A stretch of DNA of 64,000 bases from JAOTWJ01 sp036398175. Its GTDB lineage: Bacteria; Gemmatimonadota; Gemmatimonadetes; Gemmatimonadales; GWC2-71-9. The position numbers and the translations under genes are program-made. Positions 32,666 to 41,028 of this stretch are shown one piece after another. Below the pieces are notes generated by a model. The model was not told where the DNA came from. It did not search any database and was given only the letters and a program-made list of their open reading frames with translations. Where the stretch lies: assembly GCA_036398175.1 (NCBI GenBank), contig DASWHL010000064.1, positions 3,783-67,782 of the forward strand. Reading direction: 5' to 3'. The number at the start of each line of letters is the position of its first letter. The stretch's first letter is position 1.

Positions 32666-33850
32666 ATGCGGGCACGAGTGCTGGCGGTTGGTCTCGTGGC
32701 GCTTCTCACGGCGGCGGCGCCGAAGCCCGCCGCCGCTCAGCAAACTCGCGCCGATACGGCGGAAGTGCTCGTGGCGGCCGCGCGGCGGCTCGCCGCCGAG
32801 GGCGAGCGAGACATCGCCGCCCACCTGCTCCGCTACATCATCCGGTGGTACGGCGACACGCCCATCGCGCAGGAGGCCGCCCGCGAGCTGACCCGCACGG
32901 ACCGCGCGCGCGCGGCGGGCGGCGGACGCATCGGGTTTGTCGTCACCAACACGCTGTTCGGGACCTGGCTGGGAGTGGCGCTTCCCGCCGCGTTCGAAGC
33001 GAATGATCCCACGCCCTACGGCGTGGGGCTCATCGCGGGACCGGGCCTCGGGCTGCTCGGGTCCCTGATGTACACCAAGTCCTACCCCATCACCAGCGGC
33101 CAGACCGCCGCGTACCGGTGGAGCCTGATCTGGCTGTCGTGGCAGGCGTATCTCCTGCGGGAGCTGACCGGGATCGGCACACGAGAGACGTGCTTTTCGG
33201 ACGGCGCTGGAGGAGAGTACTGCTATGACGAGACGTCCACCGGCGCGCGCTTCGGGGCCCTCGTGGCCGGTGGCGCGGCGGGCATCGGGGCCGGTCTCGC
33301 GCTCACCCGCCTCAACCTGCCGGCGGGCGACGTTGCCCTCGTGCAGGACGCCTCCGCCTGGGGAACCGCCCTCGGGGGCGCGCTTTCCATTCTCACCGCG
33401 CCGAATGGGGATCCGAGCGACAACGCGGTGTTCGGGTGGATGGCGGCCGCCGGCAACGGCATGCTGCTCGGCGCGATTCCCCTCGCGCGCGCCTGGCGCC
33501 CCTCGGTCGGCCGGGTGCGTCTGATCACGATTTCCGGAATCGCGGGGAGCCTCGTTGGCCTCGGGATTGATCTGATCGGCGACGTGGATGACGAGAAGGC
33601 GGTCGTGGCCATCCCCACCGTGGGAGCCGCGATTGGGCTCGTCGCCGGCACCCTTCTGACGGCGCGCCGCACCTTCGACCGCACCGAGGCGTCCGTACCG
33701 GTGGACGGGGGCGCGCTGGTCCAGCTCGGGCGCGACGCCGGCATCGGGGTGCCACTCCCGGAACCCCGCATCCTGCCCACGCTGACGCCGGACGGGCGGG
33801 TCGGCCGGCGACCCGCCATGGGATTCCGGATTGCCGAGTTGCGATTCTAG
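32666..33850 (+). CDS. Exported membrane-associated protein of unknown function
   Basis: A 394-residue protein with a signal peptide (MRARVLAVGLVALLTAAAPK, then AAAQ). After a short helical, TPR-like segment (AARRLAAEGERDIAAHLLRY) come many Gly/Ala-rich amphipathic or hydrophobic stretches (LIAGPGLGLLGSLMY, ALVAGGAAGIGAGLAL, AIPTVGAAIGLVAGTLL), and the protein ends in Phe (FRIAELRF). That mix suggests an outer-membrane-associated protein, but a barrel cannot be claimed. GGAGAG lies 6 bases before the ATG. No family is recognised. Confidence 0.7.
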   Translation: MRARVLAVGLVALLTAAAPKPAAAQQTRADTAEVLVAAARRLAAEGERDIAAHLLRYIIRWYGDTPIAQEAARELTRTDRARAAGGGRIGFVVTNTLFGTWLGVALPAAFEANDPTPYGVGLIAGPGLGLLGSLMYTKSYPITSGQTAAYRWSLIWLSWQAYLLRELTGIGTRETCFSDGAGGEYCYDETSTGARFGALVAGGAAGIGAGLALTRLNLPAGDVALVQDASAWGTALGGALSILTAPNGDPSDNAVFGWMAAAGNGMLLGAIPLARAWRPSVGRVRLITISGIAGSLVGLGIDLIGDVDDEKAVVAIPTVGAAIGLVAGTLLTARRTFDRTEASVPVDGGALVQLGRDAGIGVPLPEPRILPTLTPDGRVGRRPAMGFRIAELRF

Positions 33851-33891
33851 GGGGTGCCGGGCGACGGCCCGCACGGGGAGGATTCAGCGAG

Positions 33892-33964
<73 letters not shown>

Positions 33965-33975
33965 GGGGGTGCGAA

Positions 33976-33981
33976 AGTATA
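33976..33981 (-). promoter_or_regulatory. -10 element of the tRNA-Phe gene
   Basis: TATACT on the minus strand lies 11 bases upstream of the mature tRNA 5' end. The hexamer 17 bases further up (TGCCAG) is a weak -35. Confidence 0.55.
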
Positions 33982-34030
33982 ACCGCGGAGCGATGGGACT
34001 GGCAGTCTCCCGGGGGTGGGGCGCGCCGCC

Positions 34031-34510
34031 TTACGCGGGGGCCGGCGGATCCGACGCCTCCGGCACCGCCAGCCGGGCCGCGAGTTCCGGCGCGTCCGGG
34101 TAGCGCGCCAGGGCGTCGTCGAGGACGGCGCGGGCTCGCGCGGGGTCTTTGCGGATCGTGCGGTAGATCTCCTCGAGGCGCAGGGCCGCCTGGATGTGCA
34201 CGGAGCGGGACGTGGTTCGCGCCAGGTGGCTCTCGAGCAACCGGATCGTGTCGTCGAGTGTCGGCCGGATGTTGGGCGGCGCCTCGCCCGTGCCCTCGGT
34301 GAGCGTCCGGAATCCCCACGCCGCACCCGGGCCGATGATCCGGTTCCAGAGCACGTCCCAGAACGTCCACAGGATGCCGAACGTCCCGGCCGCGACCAGG
34401 AACCGTCCCTCGCGGGTCAGGAGCCCCAGCGCGCCGAACACGACGGTCGCGGTGGCAAACACGCCCCGGACGATGGCTTCAGGTTGGGTCCAGCGGTCAG
34501 AGGAAGACAT
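34031..34510 (-). CDS. Small membrane protein with TPR-like tail
   Basis: A 159-residue protein with two close membrane helices (AIVRGVFATATVVFGALGLL and FLVAAGTFGILWTFWDVLW) and a helical C-terminal half that looks like one or two TPR motifs (ALRLEEIYRTIRKDPARARA, VLDDALARYPDAPELAARL). The tail should be cytoplasmic and could recruit a partner. No family is recognised. It is divergent from the oxidase-like gene. Confidence 0.7.
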   Translation of the reverse strand: MSSSDRWTQPEAIVRGVFATATVVFGALGLLTREGRFLVAAGTFGILWTFWDVLWNRIIGPGAAWGFRTLTEGTGEAPPNIRPTLDDTIRLLESHLARTTSRSVHIQAALRLEEIYRTIRKDPARARAVLDDALARYPDAPELAARLAVPEASDPPAPA

Positions 34511-34602
34511 CCCGGCCTCGTCCTCGCGGCGTGAGGGCTGACGCGTTTATTTACGGGCGGAATGACGGACATGCAACAGCGCTTGCCGGCGCGGGCCCCC
34601 GC

Positions 34603-35646
34603 GTGCGGGTAGTCGTCGTGGGCGGAGGTCTGGCTGGACTGGCCGCGGCCCTCGATCTCGCCGAGGCCGGGGCCGACGTCGTCCTCCTCGAGGCCGGCGA
34701 CCGGTTCGGCGGGCAGGTACGCACGACGCGCGAGCGCGGGTTCCTCATCGAGGAGGGGGCCGACGGGTTCACCTCGGAGCAGCCCGGAGTCCTGGCGCTG
34801 CTGCGCCACCTGCGCCTGGACGACGAGATCATCGCGCCCGAGTCGCTCCCGAGCCTGGTGCTCGACGTTCCGGGTCGTCTCCGCGACGGTGCGTCCCCGG
34901 CGCCTACGGTCTCGCCGCGGACGCTCCGCCACGGCATGGCGACGCTCGTCCAGCGCATGACCAGGCGGCTCGAGCGCAAGGCGGATCTGCGGGTCGGGAG
35001 CGCGGCCGTGGCCGTGACGCGGACGCGCCCCGGGTGGACCATCTACCCGGAGCTGGGCGCGGCGCTGGTCGTGGACGCGGTGGTGCTGGCCCTGCCCGCG
35101 CGGCCCGCCGCGTGGCTGGTGCACCCGGTGTCGCCCGACGCGGGTCGGGCGCTGGCGGGGCTCGGTACGCGACCCGTCGTCACGGTCTCCGCGGCGTACC
35201 CGCGCGCCACCGTCAGTCATCCGCTCTCCGCCTCGGGGTTCTCGGTCCCGCAGGAGCAGGGCGGCTTTGGCATCGAGCGGTGCGCGTTCGTGTCGTCCGT
35301 GCTGCGGGGCCGGGCGCCCGCGGATTGGGTGCTGCTGCGGACCGTCATGCGGCCGGGGCGGGGCGAGCTGATCGGGACGACGGACGAGGGGTGGGCCGAG
35401 CTCGTGCACGAGATCCTGAGCCCCGCCCTTGGACTCGGGGAGCCGCCGGCCGCCGTCTGGGTGGCGCGGTGGGCGGACGCCATCCCGGTGCTCGGCGACC
35501 GCTACGCGTCCCTGGTGGCCGAAGCGCGCACGGGCCTCCGGGCGCTGGGCCGGATCGAGCTGGCCAGCACCGCGTATCACGGCCAGGGTCTCGATGCCGC
35601 CCTGGACTCCGGCCGCGGCGCGGCGCGGCGACTGCTCGCTGAATGA
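34603..35646 (+). CDS. Short protoporphyrinogen oxidase-like FAD protein
   Basis: A 347-residue flavoprotein of the PPO/amine-oxidase family: VRVVVVGGGLAGLAAALDLA with the dinucleotide-binding GxGxxG, EAGDRFGGQVRT, and near the end the FAD-closing ISTAYHGQG-type segment (ELASTAYHGQGLDAALDSG). HemY/HemG-type enzymes have about 450-480 residues; here about 110 residues of the middle membrane-binding domain are missing after RLRDG, so GMATLVQRM follows almost at once. It may be a compact oxidase of porphyrinogen or another substrate. The GTG start fits the Rossmann strand. It overlaps the next gene by ATGA. Confidence 0.75.
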   Translation: MRVVVVGGGLAGLAAALDLAEAGADVVLLEAGDRFGGQVRTTRERGFLIEEGADGFTSEQPGVLALLRHLRLDDEIIAPESLPSLVLDVPGRLRDGASPAPTVSPRTLRHGMATLVQRMTRRLERKADLRVGSAAVAVTRTRPGWTIYPELGAALVVDAVVLALPARPAAWLVHPVSPDAGRALAGLGTRPVVTVSAAYPRATVSHPLSASGFSVPQEQGGFGIERCAFVSSVLRGRAPADWVLLRTVMRPGRGELIGTTDEGWAELVHEILSPALGLGEPPAAVWVARWADAIPVLGDRYASLVAEARTGLRALGRIELASTAYHGQGLDAALDSGRGAARRLLAE

Positions 35647-36305
35647 CGACCTTCCCCACCTTCCGCGGCTGCGTCCTTGGGCTCCTCTCGGCGCTGGCGC
35701 CGGCCGCGCCCGCCCGCGCGCAGGCGCTGGCCGACGTGTGTCGGCCGGTCGAGCAGCCCGCCGCCGGCGGTTGGGCCCGGTACCGCCTGCGGGGCGCGGG
35801 TGATTCCACGGAAACGCGGCTGGCCATCGTGGGGGCCGCCTCGTGGAGCGGTGCCGCGCACGTGTGGCAGGAGGCGCTCATCCCCACGCCCGCCGGGGAA
35901 GCCGTCATCCAGACCCTGGTCCCGGCCAATCCCTACGACCCCACGACGGTCCGTCGCGCCATCCTGCGGGCGCCGGGCGGGGATCCCGTGGAGGTGCCGG
36001 CCTCGGCGCTCGCGGCCATGCGGCAACGCGCCCAGGCCACGGCGGTGCTCGACGCCTGCCGGACCGGTCAGGCCGTCGAGTGGGAAACCCTGGACGTGCC
36101 CGCGGGCCGTCTGCGGGCCATGCACGTCCGGTACGAGCGCGATGGACGCACGGCAGATGTCTGGCTGGCCCCGGCCGTGCCGTTCGCCCTGGTCCGCTCG
36201 GTCGTCGTGGGCGCGGGCGGCACCGATTCGATCGAGCTGGTACTGATCGCGCACGGCCGCGACGCCGTGCCCACGGTCCCCCTCCCTCCGGGGTCGCGGC
36301 CATGA
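35643..36305 (+). CDS. Exported protein of unknown function
   Basis: A 220-residue protein with a signal peptide (LGLLSALAPAAPARAQA). The mature part looks like a small beta-rich domain (GGWARYRLRGAGDSTETRLA, ETLDVPAGRLRAMHVRYERD) with two Cys (ADVCRPV, LDACRTG) that could form a disulfide. It overlaps both neighbours by 4 bases (ATGA at each end), between the oxidase-like gene and upp. No family is recognised. Confidence 0.7.
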   Translation: MTTFPTFRGCVLGLLSALAPAAPARAQALADVCRPVEQPAAGGWARYRLRGAGDSTETRLAIVGAASWSGAAHVWQEALIPTPAGEAVIQTLVPANPYDPTTVRRAILRAPGGDPVEVPASALAAMRQRAQATAVLDACRTGQAVEWETLDVPAGRLRAMHVRYERDGRTADVWLAPAVPFALVRSVVVGAGGTDSIELVLIAHGRDAVPTVPLPPGSRP

Positions 36306-36946
36306 GCGCGCACGACTTCGCCAACCTGCACGTGGTCCATCACCCGCTCGTGCGCCACAAGCTGACGCGCCTCCGGGACCGGCACACGGGCACGCGGGAC
36401 TTCAAAGCGCTCGTGAGCGAGTTGTCCATGCTCATGGCGTACGAGGCCACGAAGGACCTCGAGCTGGACGCCGTGGAGGTGGAGACTCCCCTCGAGCGCA
36501 CCGTCGGCGCGCACCTGGCCGGGAAGAAGCTGGCCCTCGTGCCGATCCTTCGCGCCGGCCTCGGCATGGTTGACGGCATCACCCAACTCGTGCCACACGC
36601 CCGCGTCGGGCACATCGGCATGTACCGGGACGAGCGCACGCTCGAGCCGGTGGACTACTACTTCAAGATCCCCGGCGCCGAAGACGGCCGGCTCTTCCTC
36701 GTGCTCGACCCGATGCTCGCCACCGGCGGCTCGGCCGTCCAAGCCATGTCCGCGCTCAAGCACGCCGGCGTCACCCGTGTCCGGCTGATCTGCCTCATCG
36801 CGGCGCCCGAAGGCGTGCGCCGCATGCTCGAAACCCATCCCGACGTGCCCATCCACACCGCCGCCCTCGACCGGGGCCTCGACGAACGCGGCTTCATCCG
36901 TCCGGGCCTTGGCGACGCCGGTGACCGGCTGTTCGGCACCCTGTGA
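36302..36946 (+). CDS. upp: Uracil phosphoribosyltransferase
   Basis: A 214-residue salvage enzyme making UMP from uracil and PRPP. The PRPP-binding loop DPMLATGGSAV (about residue 137), the uracil-binding region GFIRPGLGDAGDRLFGT at the C-terminus, the PILRAGLGMVDG segment and the length all match UPRT closely. The ATG overlaps the stop of the exported-protein gene (ATGA), and its own stop overlaps a possible GTG start of the next gene. Confidence 0.96.
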   Translation: MSAHDFANLHVVHHPLVRHKLTRLRDRHTGTRDFKALVSELSMLMAYEATKDLELDAVEVETPLERTVGAHLAGKKLALVPILRAGLGMVDGITQLVPHARVGHIGMYRDERTLEPVDYYFKIPGAEDGRLFLVLDPMLATGGSAVQAMSALKHAGVTRVRLICLIAAPEGVRRMLETHPDVPIHTAALDRGLDERGFIRPGLGDAGDRLFGTL

Positions 36947-36954
36947 GTTCTCTC

Positions 36955-37125
36955 ATGCGACAGTACGACGTGGTGGTTCTCCGGCTCACGACGCGCGCCC
37001 GCTCCGACGAAGAGGCGCTGGCCGATCTGCTCAACGAGCGCGCGCGCGGCGGCTGGCTTTTCCACTCGATCACCGCCCTCGCCCCCACCCGCGCCGTCGT
37101 CGTGTTCTCGCGGGATGCCGCGTGA
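36955..37125 (+). CDS. DUF4177-like small protein
   Basis: A 56-residue protein (60 from a GTG at 36943 that overlaps the upp stop as GTGA). The pattern MRQYDVVVLRL, then ADLLNERARGGWLFHSITAL, then RAVVVFSRDA matches the strand-helix-strand layout of DUF4177, whose hallmark is a helix ending in GW. The family has no known function. It is coupled on both sides, to upp and to the Nudix gene. Confidence 0.72.
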   Translation: MRQYDVVVLRLTTRARSDEEALADLLNERARGGWLFHSITALAPTRAVVVFSRDAA

Positions 37126-37673
37126 CGGATACCAGGACGCTCGCCACGCGGCGGGCCTGGACCGGACGTCTCCTGCAGGTAGACATTGACCGCATCCGGA
37201 CCCCGAACGGCACCGAGCTCGAGCTGGAGATGATCCGGCACCCGGGGGCGGCCGCCGTCGTGCCGCTGCTGTCCGGCGAGGATGCCGCCGACCCCACCGT
37301 GCTCCTGATCCGGCAGTACCGCCATGCGGCCGGGGGCATGGTGTGGGAGGTCCCGGCCGGCGTCCTCGAACCCGGGGAAGGACCGGAAGCCTGTGCCCGG
37401 CGCGAGCTGCGAGAGGAAACCGGTGCCGAGGCCGATCGGATCGAGCACTTGACCACGGTCTTCACCACCCCCGGGTTTACCGACGAGCAGATCCACATCT
37501 TCCTGGCCACGGGAATTCGCGGTGGGACTGCCACCCCCAACGCCGATGAGTTGATCGAGACCGCCGCCGTCCCGATGTCCCAAGCCCTCGGGATGGTCCG
37601 CGATGGGGCGATTCGGGATGGCAAGACGGTGGTGGCGCTGCTTTTCGTGGCAGGGTTCCGGCTCAACCGGTAG
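37122..37673 (+). CDS. Nudix hydrolase, ADP-ribose pyrophosphatase-like
   Basis: A 183-residue Nudix protein. The Nudix box GVLEPGEGPEACARRELREE followed by TGA fits GX5EX7REUXEEXGU exactly, and the upstream strand pattern (PTVLLIRQYRHAAGGMVWEV) with the downstream TVFTTPGFTDEQIHIFLA loop is typical of ADP-ribose pyrophosphatases (NudF-like). It would split ADP-ribose into AMP and ribose 5-phosphate. The GTG overlaps the stop of the DUF4177-like gene. Confidence 0.9.
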   Translation: MTDTRTLATRRAWTGRLLQVDIDRIRTPNGTELELEMIRHPGAAAVVPLLSGEDAADPTVLLIRQYRHAAGGMVWEVPAGVLEPGEGPEACARRELREETGAEADRIEHLTTVFTTPGFTDEQIHIFLATGIRGGTATPNADELIETAAVPMSQALGMVRDGAIRDGKTVVALLFVAGFRLNR

Positions 37674-37681
37674 ACCAACGC

Positions 37682-37697
37682 GTCCCCGAAAGGGGAC
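37682..37697. terminator. GNRA-type hairpin after the Nudix gene
   Basis: GTCCCC-GAAA-GGGGAC forms a perfect 6-bp stem with a GAAA tetraloop 8 bases after the stop codon. It lacks a T-tract, so it may stabilise the mRNA end rather than terminate. Confidence 0.5.
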
Positions 37698-37780
37698 ACC
37701 GCGGAACCCCTGGAGAGGTCATCGGGTTTCCCAGAAGAGACGGTCGTCCCCGAGAGGCGGCCAGGCAAAGCCCCGGACCG

Positions 37781-37809
37781 TGAAACGTTTAGCCGGGCCC
37801 GGGCGTCCA
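37781..37809 (+). promoter_or_regulatory. Possible ECF-type promoter upstream of the sigma-factor gene
   Basis: TGAAAC (37781-37786) and CGTCCA (37804-37809) are 17 bases apart, the AAC-spacer-CGT pattern of many ECF sigma promoters. It lies 118 bases before the ECF sigma gene and would allow autoregulation. The remaining bases of the 253-bp gap (37674-37926) hold only the hairpin above. Confidence 0.35.
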
Positions 37810-37926
37810 TCCAGTAGGAGCAGGGCGCAGGGTATGGTTGTTGCCCCGTTGCGGGGTCAGGGCGGTTCCTAGCGCCGGCCCTGAAGTCGAACCGCCATGG
37901 GGGGAAATGCGGGTCCCCGAGGAGCC

Positions 37927-38547
37927 ATGATGACGGTTGCCGCCGCTGCCTCACTCCGGCTCGCGCCGGATACCACCCGGTCGGATTCCGAGGTGGTTGC
38001 CGCGTATCTCGCGGGCGACCGCCGGGCGTTCGACGTCCTGGTGGACCGATACCAGCGCCGGCTGCTCAACTTCGTCTACCGGACCATCGGCGACCGGGAG
38101 CGCGGCGAGGACCTCGTGCAGGAGGTCTTCATCCGGGTGCACCGCCATCTACACCGCTTCGATCAGTCCAAGAAGTTCTCGACCTGGATCTATACGATCG
38201 CCTCCAACCTGGCCAAGAACGAGCTGCGCAACCGCAGCCGGAACCCGCTCGTCCTGTTCCAGGCCATCCGGAAGGACGACGACGCGGACCAGCGGCCGCT
38301 CCAGTTCGAGGATAAGCACTCGCGGCCGGACGACCTCTTCCGCAAGCGGCATCTGCGGGAGCTGGTGGAGTGGGCCGTGGCCCAGCTGCCCGAGCATCAC
38401 CGCATCGTGTTCGTGCTGCGGGAGCTGGAAGGAAAGACGTACGAGGAGATCGCCGAGATCACGGACTGCAACCTGGGAACGGTGAAAAGCCGTCTCAACC
38501 GGGCCCGCGCGCGGTTCGCCCAGATCATGGGCCCGTACGTGGATTAG
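37927..38547 (+). CDS. RNA polymerase ECF-type sigma factor
   Basis: A 206-residue sigma factor with region 2 (DRRAFDVLVDRYQRRLLNFV, GEDLVQEVFIRVHRHLHRFD, FSTWIYTIASNLAKNELRNR) and region 4 (LPEHHRIVFVLRELEGKTYE, EIAEITDCNLGTVKSRLNRA). The linker is longer than usual and charged (KDDDADQRPLQFEDKHSRPD). GAGG stands before two adjacent ATG codons (37927, 37930). The zinc-finger protein encoded next is the likely anti-sigma factor. Confidence 0.94.
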   Translation: MMTVAAAASLRLAPDTTRSDSEVVAAYLAGDRRAFDVLVDRYQRRLLNFVYRTIGDRERGEDLVQEVFIRVHRHLHRFDQSKKFSTWIYTIASNLAKNELRNRSRNPLVLFQAIRKDDDADQRPLQFEDKHSRPDDLFRKRHLRELVEWAVAQLPEHHRIVFVLRELEGKTYEEIAEITDCNLGTVKSRLNRARARFAQIMGPYVD

Positions 38548-38604
38548 GGTCTCCCCCGCAAATCGGGCTGGAACTCCCCCCCACCCCGGCGGTACAACTG
38601 CCCG

Positions 38605-39102
38605 GTGCCTTCCGACCGACGCATGACCTGTGCTGAATTCCTGGAGTCGTACGCGGACTTCCGCGACGGGCTCGTGGGGGCCGCGGGCGTAGACCGGGCC
38701 GTGGAGGCCCACCTGGGCGAGTGCCTCCGCTGCCGGCGGCTGGCGCAGACCCTGACCCGGGGGCTCGCCCTGCTGCGCACCATGGAAGACGTGGAGCTGT
38801 CGGAACGGTTCCGGGACCGGCTCGCCGGCCGGCTGCGGGCCGAGGTGGCCATCGGGGATCCACTGGCACCCACGCACGCGGGGCTCGCGGCGGCGTTGCT
38901 CGTGGCCACGGCGCTGGGGCTGTTGGTGGTCGAAGGGGTGGTTCGCGACGCCGATGGGGCCGAGACACCCGTAGCGGCCGCGCCGGCCCCCGCCTTCCAT
39001 CCGGCCCTCTCCAACGTCACCCTGCCCGCCTTTGCCCACTCCACCCTGGAGTTCCACGGCGTGCACGCTCCGCTCGGCAGCTACGTGCTGTTCGGGCGCT
39101 AG
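38605..39102 (+). CDS. Anti-sigma factor with zinc-finger domain
   Basis: A 165-residue protein with an N-terminal HxxxCxxC zinc-binding site (VEAHLGECLRCRRLAQTL), preceded by a Cys at MTCAEFLESYADF, and one membrane helix (AALLVATALGLLVVEGVV). The rest is periplasmic. This is the ZAS anti-sigma layout: it holds the sigma factor encoded 58 bases upstream at the membrane until a signal arrives. The GTG at 38605 is used; an ATG at 38623 would start directly at the conserved MTCAEF. Confidence 0.85.
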   Translation: MPSDRRMTCAEFLESYADFRDGLVGAAGVDRAVEAHLGECLRCRRLAQTLTRGLALLRTMEDVELSERFRDRLAGRLRAEVAIGDPLAPTHAGLAAALLVATALGLLVVEGVVRDADGAETPVAAAPAPAFHPALSNVTLPAFAHSTLEFHGVHAPLGSYVLFGR

Positions 39103-39157
39103 GGCGCGCGGCAGACTCACTTTCTCTGGTCCCCGGCGACGGGTAACTTCCACAGAC

Positions 39158-40210
39158 ATGCCTCCCGTCACGCTCGAGCGGGCGTACGGCGGTCTCCGGA
39201 AGGGGGAGATCGCCGCCGCGTACTGCCTGTCCGGCCCGGCCGACGTGCTCAAGGACGAGCTCGTTGACGCCATCGTTGACGCGGTCCTGGAGCCCGGCAG
39301 CCGCGATTTCAACCTGGACGTGCGGTCGGCCGGCGACCTCGACGGCGAGGCCCTGCATGCCCTGGTCGAGACGCCGCCGATGCTCGCGGAGCGCCGGGTG
39401 GTGGTGGTCCGCGGGCTCGAGCAGTGGCGGAAGAACGCGAAGGGCTGGGCGGTGCTGACCCGCTACCTCGAGCGGCCATCGCCCTCGACGGTCCTGGTCC
39501 TGGTCCATGCGGGCGACGACGCCCCGGACGCGCGGGCGACCCGGAGCACGGTTCACGTGGACGTCGGGCCGCTCAAGCCGGAGCTGGCGGCGCGGTGGAT
39601 CCAGCACCAGGCCGGCCGGCTCGGTCTCACGTTCGAGGCCGACGCGGCGGAACACCTGCTGGCGTGCGTGCGCGGCGACCTGGGCGTCCTCCGGCAGGAG
39701 CTGGCCAAGCTCGCGGCCGCGCTGCCGGAAAGCGCGACGGTCACCGTGACCGACGTCGGCACCCTGGTGGGGGTGCGCCGCGGCGAAACGGTCCACGACT
39801 GGGTGGAGGCGGTGCTCGGCCGGGAGCCGGTCCGTGCGATCGAGCTGCTCGACGTAGTGCTGCGTCAGGGCGGCATCACCGGGGTACAGCTGGTCATGAC
39901 GCTCGGCACCGCGCTGGTCGGTGTCCGTCTGGCGCGCGGGCTCGCCGACAGCGGGACGGGATGGAACCGGCTCAAGGGTGCCGTGTTCGAGCGGATCCGG
40001 GCCGCCCGGCCCGCGGGCCTGCGCGCGTGGGGGGACGAAGCCCAGCGCTGGGCGGACGCCGCCCGCTCCTGGCCCCCCGACGCGCTGGACCAAGCCATCG
40101 CGGCCGCGGCGGAGGCGGACCGGCGTTTGAAATCCACGACGATCAGCGATGAGCGCGGCATCCTCGTCACGATGCTCCTCACGCTGGCTGAGCCGAGGGC
40201 TGCCGCATGA
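39158..40210 (+). CDS. holA: DNA polymerase III delta subunit
   Basis: A 350-residue clamp-loader delta subunit. Typical features: an N-terminal AAA-like fold without Walker A (AYCLSGPADVLKDELVDAIV), the RRVVVVRGLEQWRK segment, STVLVLVHAG, the LRQELAKLAA helix and the C-terminal collar helices. Delta opens the beta clamp encoded by dnaN. The fold and order match HolA, though sequence conservation in this family is low. It heads a run of seven genes, six of which follow by overlapping start and stop codons. Confidence 0.88.
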   Translation: MPPVTLERAYGGLRKGEIAAAYCLSGPADVLKDELVDAIVDAVLEPGSRDFNLDVRSAGDLDGEALHALVETPPMLAERRVVVVRGLEQWRKNAKGWAVLTRYLERPSPSTVLVLVHAGDDAPDARATRSTVHVDVGPLKPELAARWIQHQAGRLGLTFEADAAEHLLACVRGDLGVLRQELAKLAAALPESATVTVTDVGTLVGVRRGETVHDWVEAVLGREPVRAIELLDVVLRQGGITGVQLVMTLGTALVGVRLARGLADSGTGWNRLKGAVFERIRAARPAGLRAWGDEAQRWADAARSWPPDALDQAIAAAAEADRRLKSTTISDERGILVTMLLTLAEPRAAA

Positions 40211-41028
40211 TGCGAGTGCTGCTGGGAGTGGCCGTCGCCGCGCTGGTTCCGGGCCCACGCGCCGTAGCGCAGCAATTCACGGATTCGACGCTCCGGAAGG
40301 CCGTGCAGTTCGTCACCGAGGGTCAGGGCGACTCGGCACGGGCGCTGGTGCGGGCCCGGCTCGCGGCGACGCCGCGGACCGATAGCCTCTATCCGGAAAT
40401 CCTGTTCACCGCGGGACTCGTCGCCGAGCACCTCGACAGCGCGCTCGCGGCGTTCCGGCGCGTCGGCATCGAGTACTCGGACTCCCGGTGGGCCGACGAC
40501 GCGCTGCTGCGCACCGCCCAGCTCGCGTTTGCCTCCCGCGATCTCGCGTCTTCCCGGCGGGCCGCCGACCGACTGCTCAGCGACTACCCGCTGAGCGACG
40601 TCCGGGCGGCTGCCGCCTATTGGGCGGCCCGGGTCCGGATCGAGCAGGGTGAGGTGACCGAGGCCTGTACCTACCTCCGCCAGACGGAGGCCGAGGCCGG
40701 GGAAGACCTCGAGCTGGCCAACCGCGCCCGGTACTACCTGCAGCGCTGCACGGGCACGCCCCAGCCCGCCGACGTCGCCCCCGCCCCACCGCCGGCCACG
40801 CGCCCCCGGTTTGCGGTCCAGATCGCCGCCGTCGGCTCGGCCGAGGCGGCGGACGAGGTCATGCGCCAGGCGCACGCGGCCGGATTCGCGTCGCGGGTGA
40901 CGCGCGATGGGGCGCTGTTCAAGGTGCGCGTGGGGCGGTACGGGTCGCGTCAGGAGGCGCAGCAGGCGCAGGCGGAGCTGCGGCGCAAGCTCGGCGGCTC
41001 GCCGTTCATCGTCGAGGAAACCCCGTGA
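40207..41028 (+). CDS. Exported TPR protein with SPOR domain
   Basis: A 273-residue protein with a signal peptide (MMRVLLGVAVAALVPGPRAV), TPR-like repeats in the middle (ALAAFRRVGIEYSDSRWADD, LASSRRAADRLLSDYPLSDV) and a C-terminal SPOR domain (RFAVQIAAVGSAEAADEVMR, LFKVRVGRYGSRQEAQQAQA). SPOR domains bind denuded glycan strands of septal peptidoglycan, so it probably acts at division sites in the periplasm. It overlaps holA (ATGA) and mutS (GTGA). Confidence 0.87.
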   Translation: MMRVLLGVAVAALVPGPRAVAQQFTDSTLRKAVQFVTEGQGDSARALVRARLAATPRTDSLYPEILFTAGLVAEHLDSALAAFRRVGIEYSDSRWADDALLRTAQLAFASRDLASSRRAADRLLSDYPLSDVRAAAAYWAARVRIEQGEVTEACTYLRQTEAEAGEDLELANRARYYLQRCTGTPQPADVAPAPPPATRPRFAVQIAAVGSAEAADEVMRQAHAAGFASRVTRDGALFKVRVGRYGSRQEAQQAQAELRRKLGGSPFIVEETP

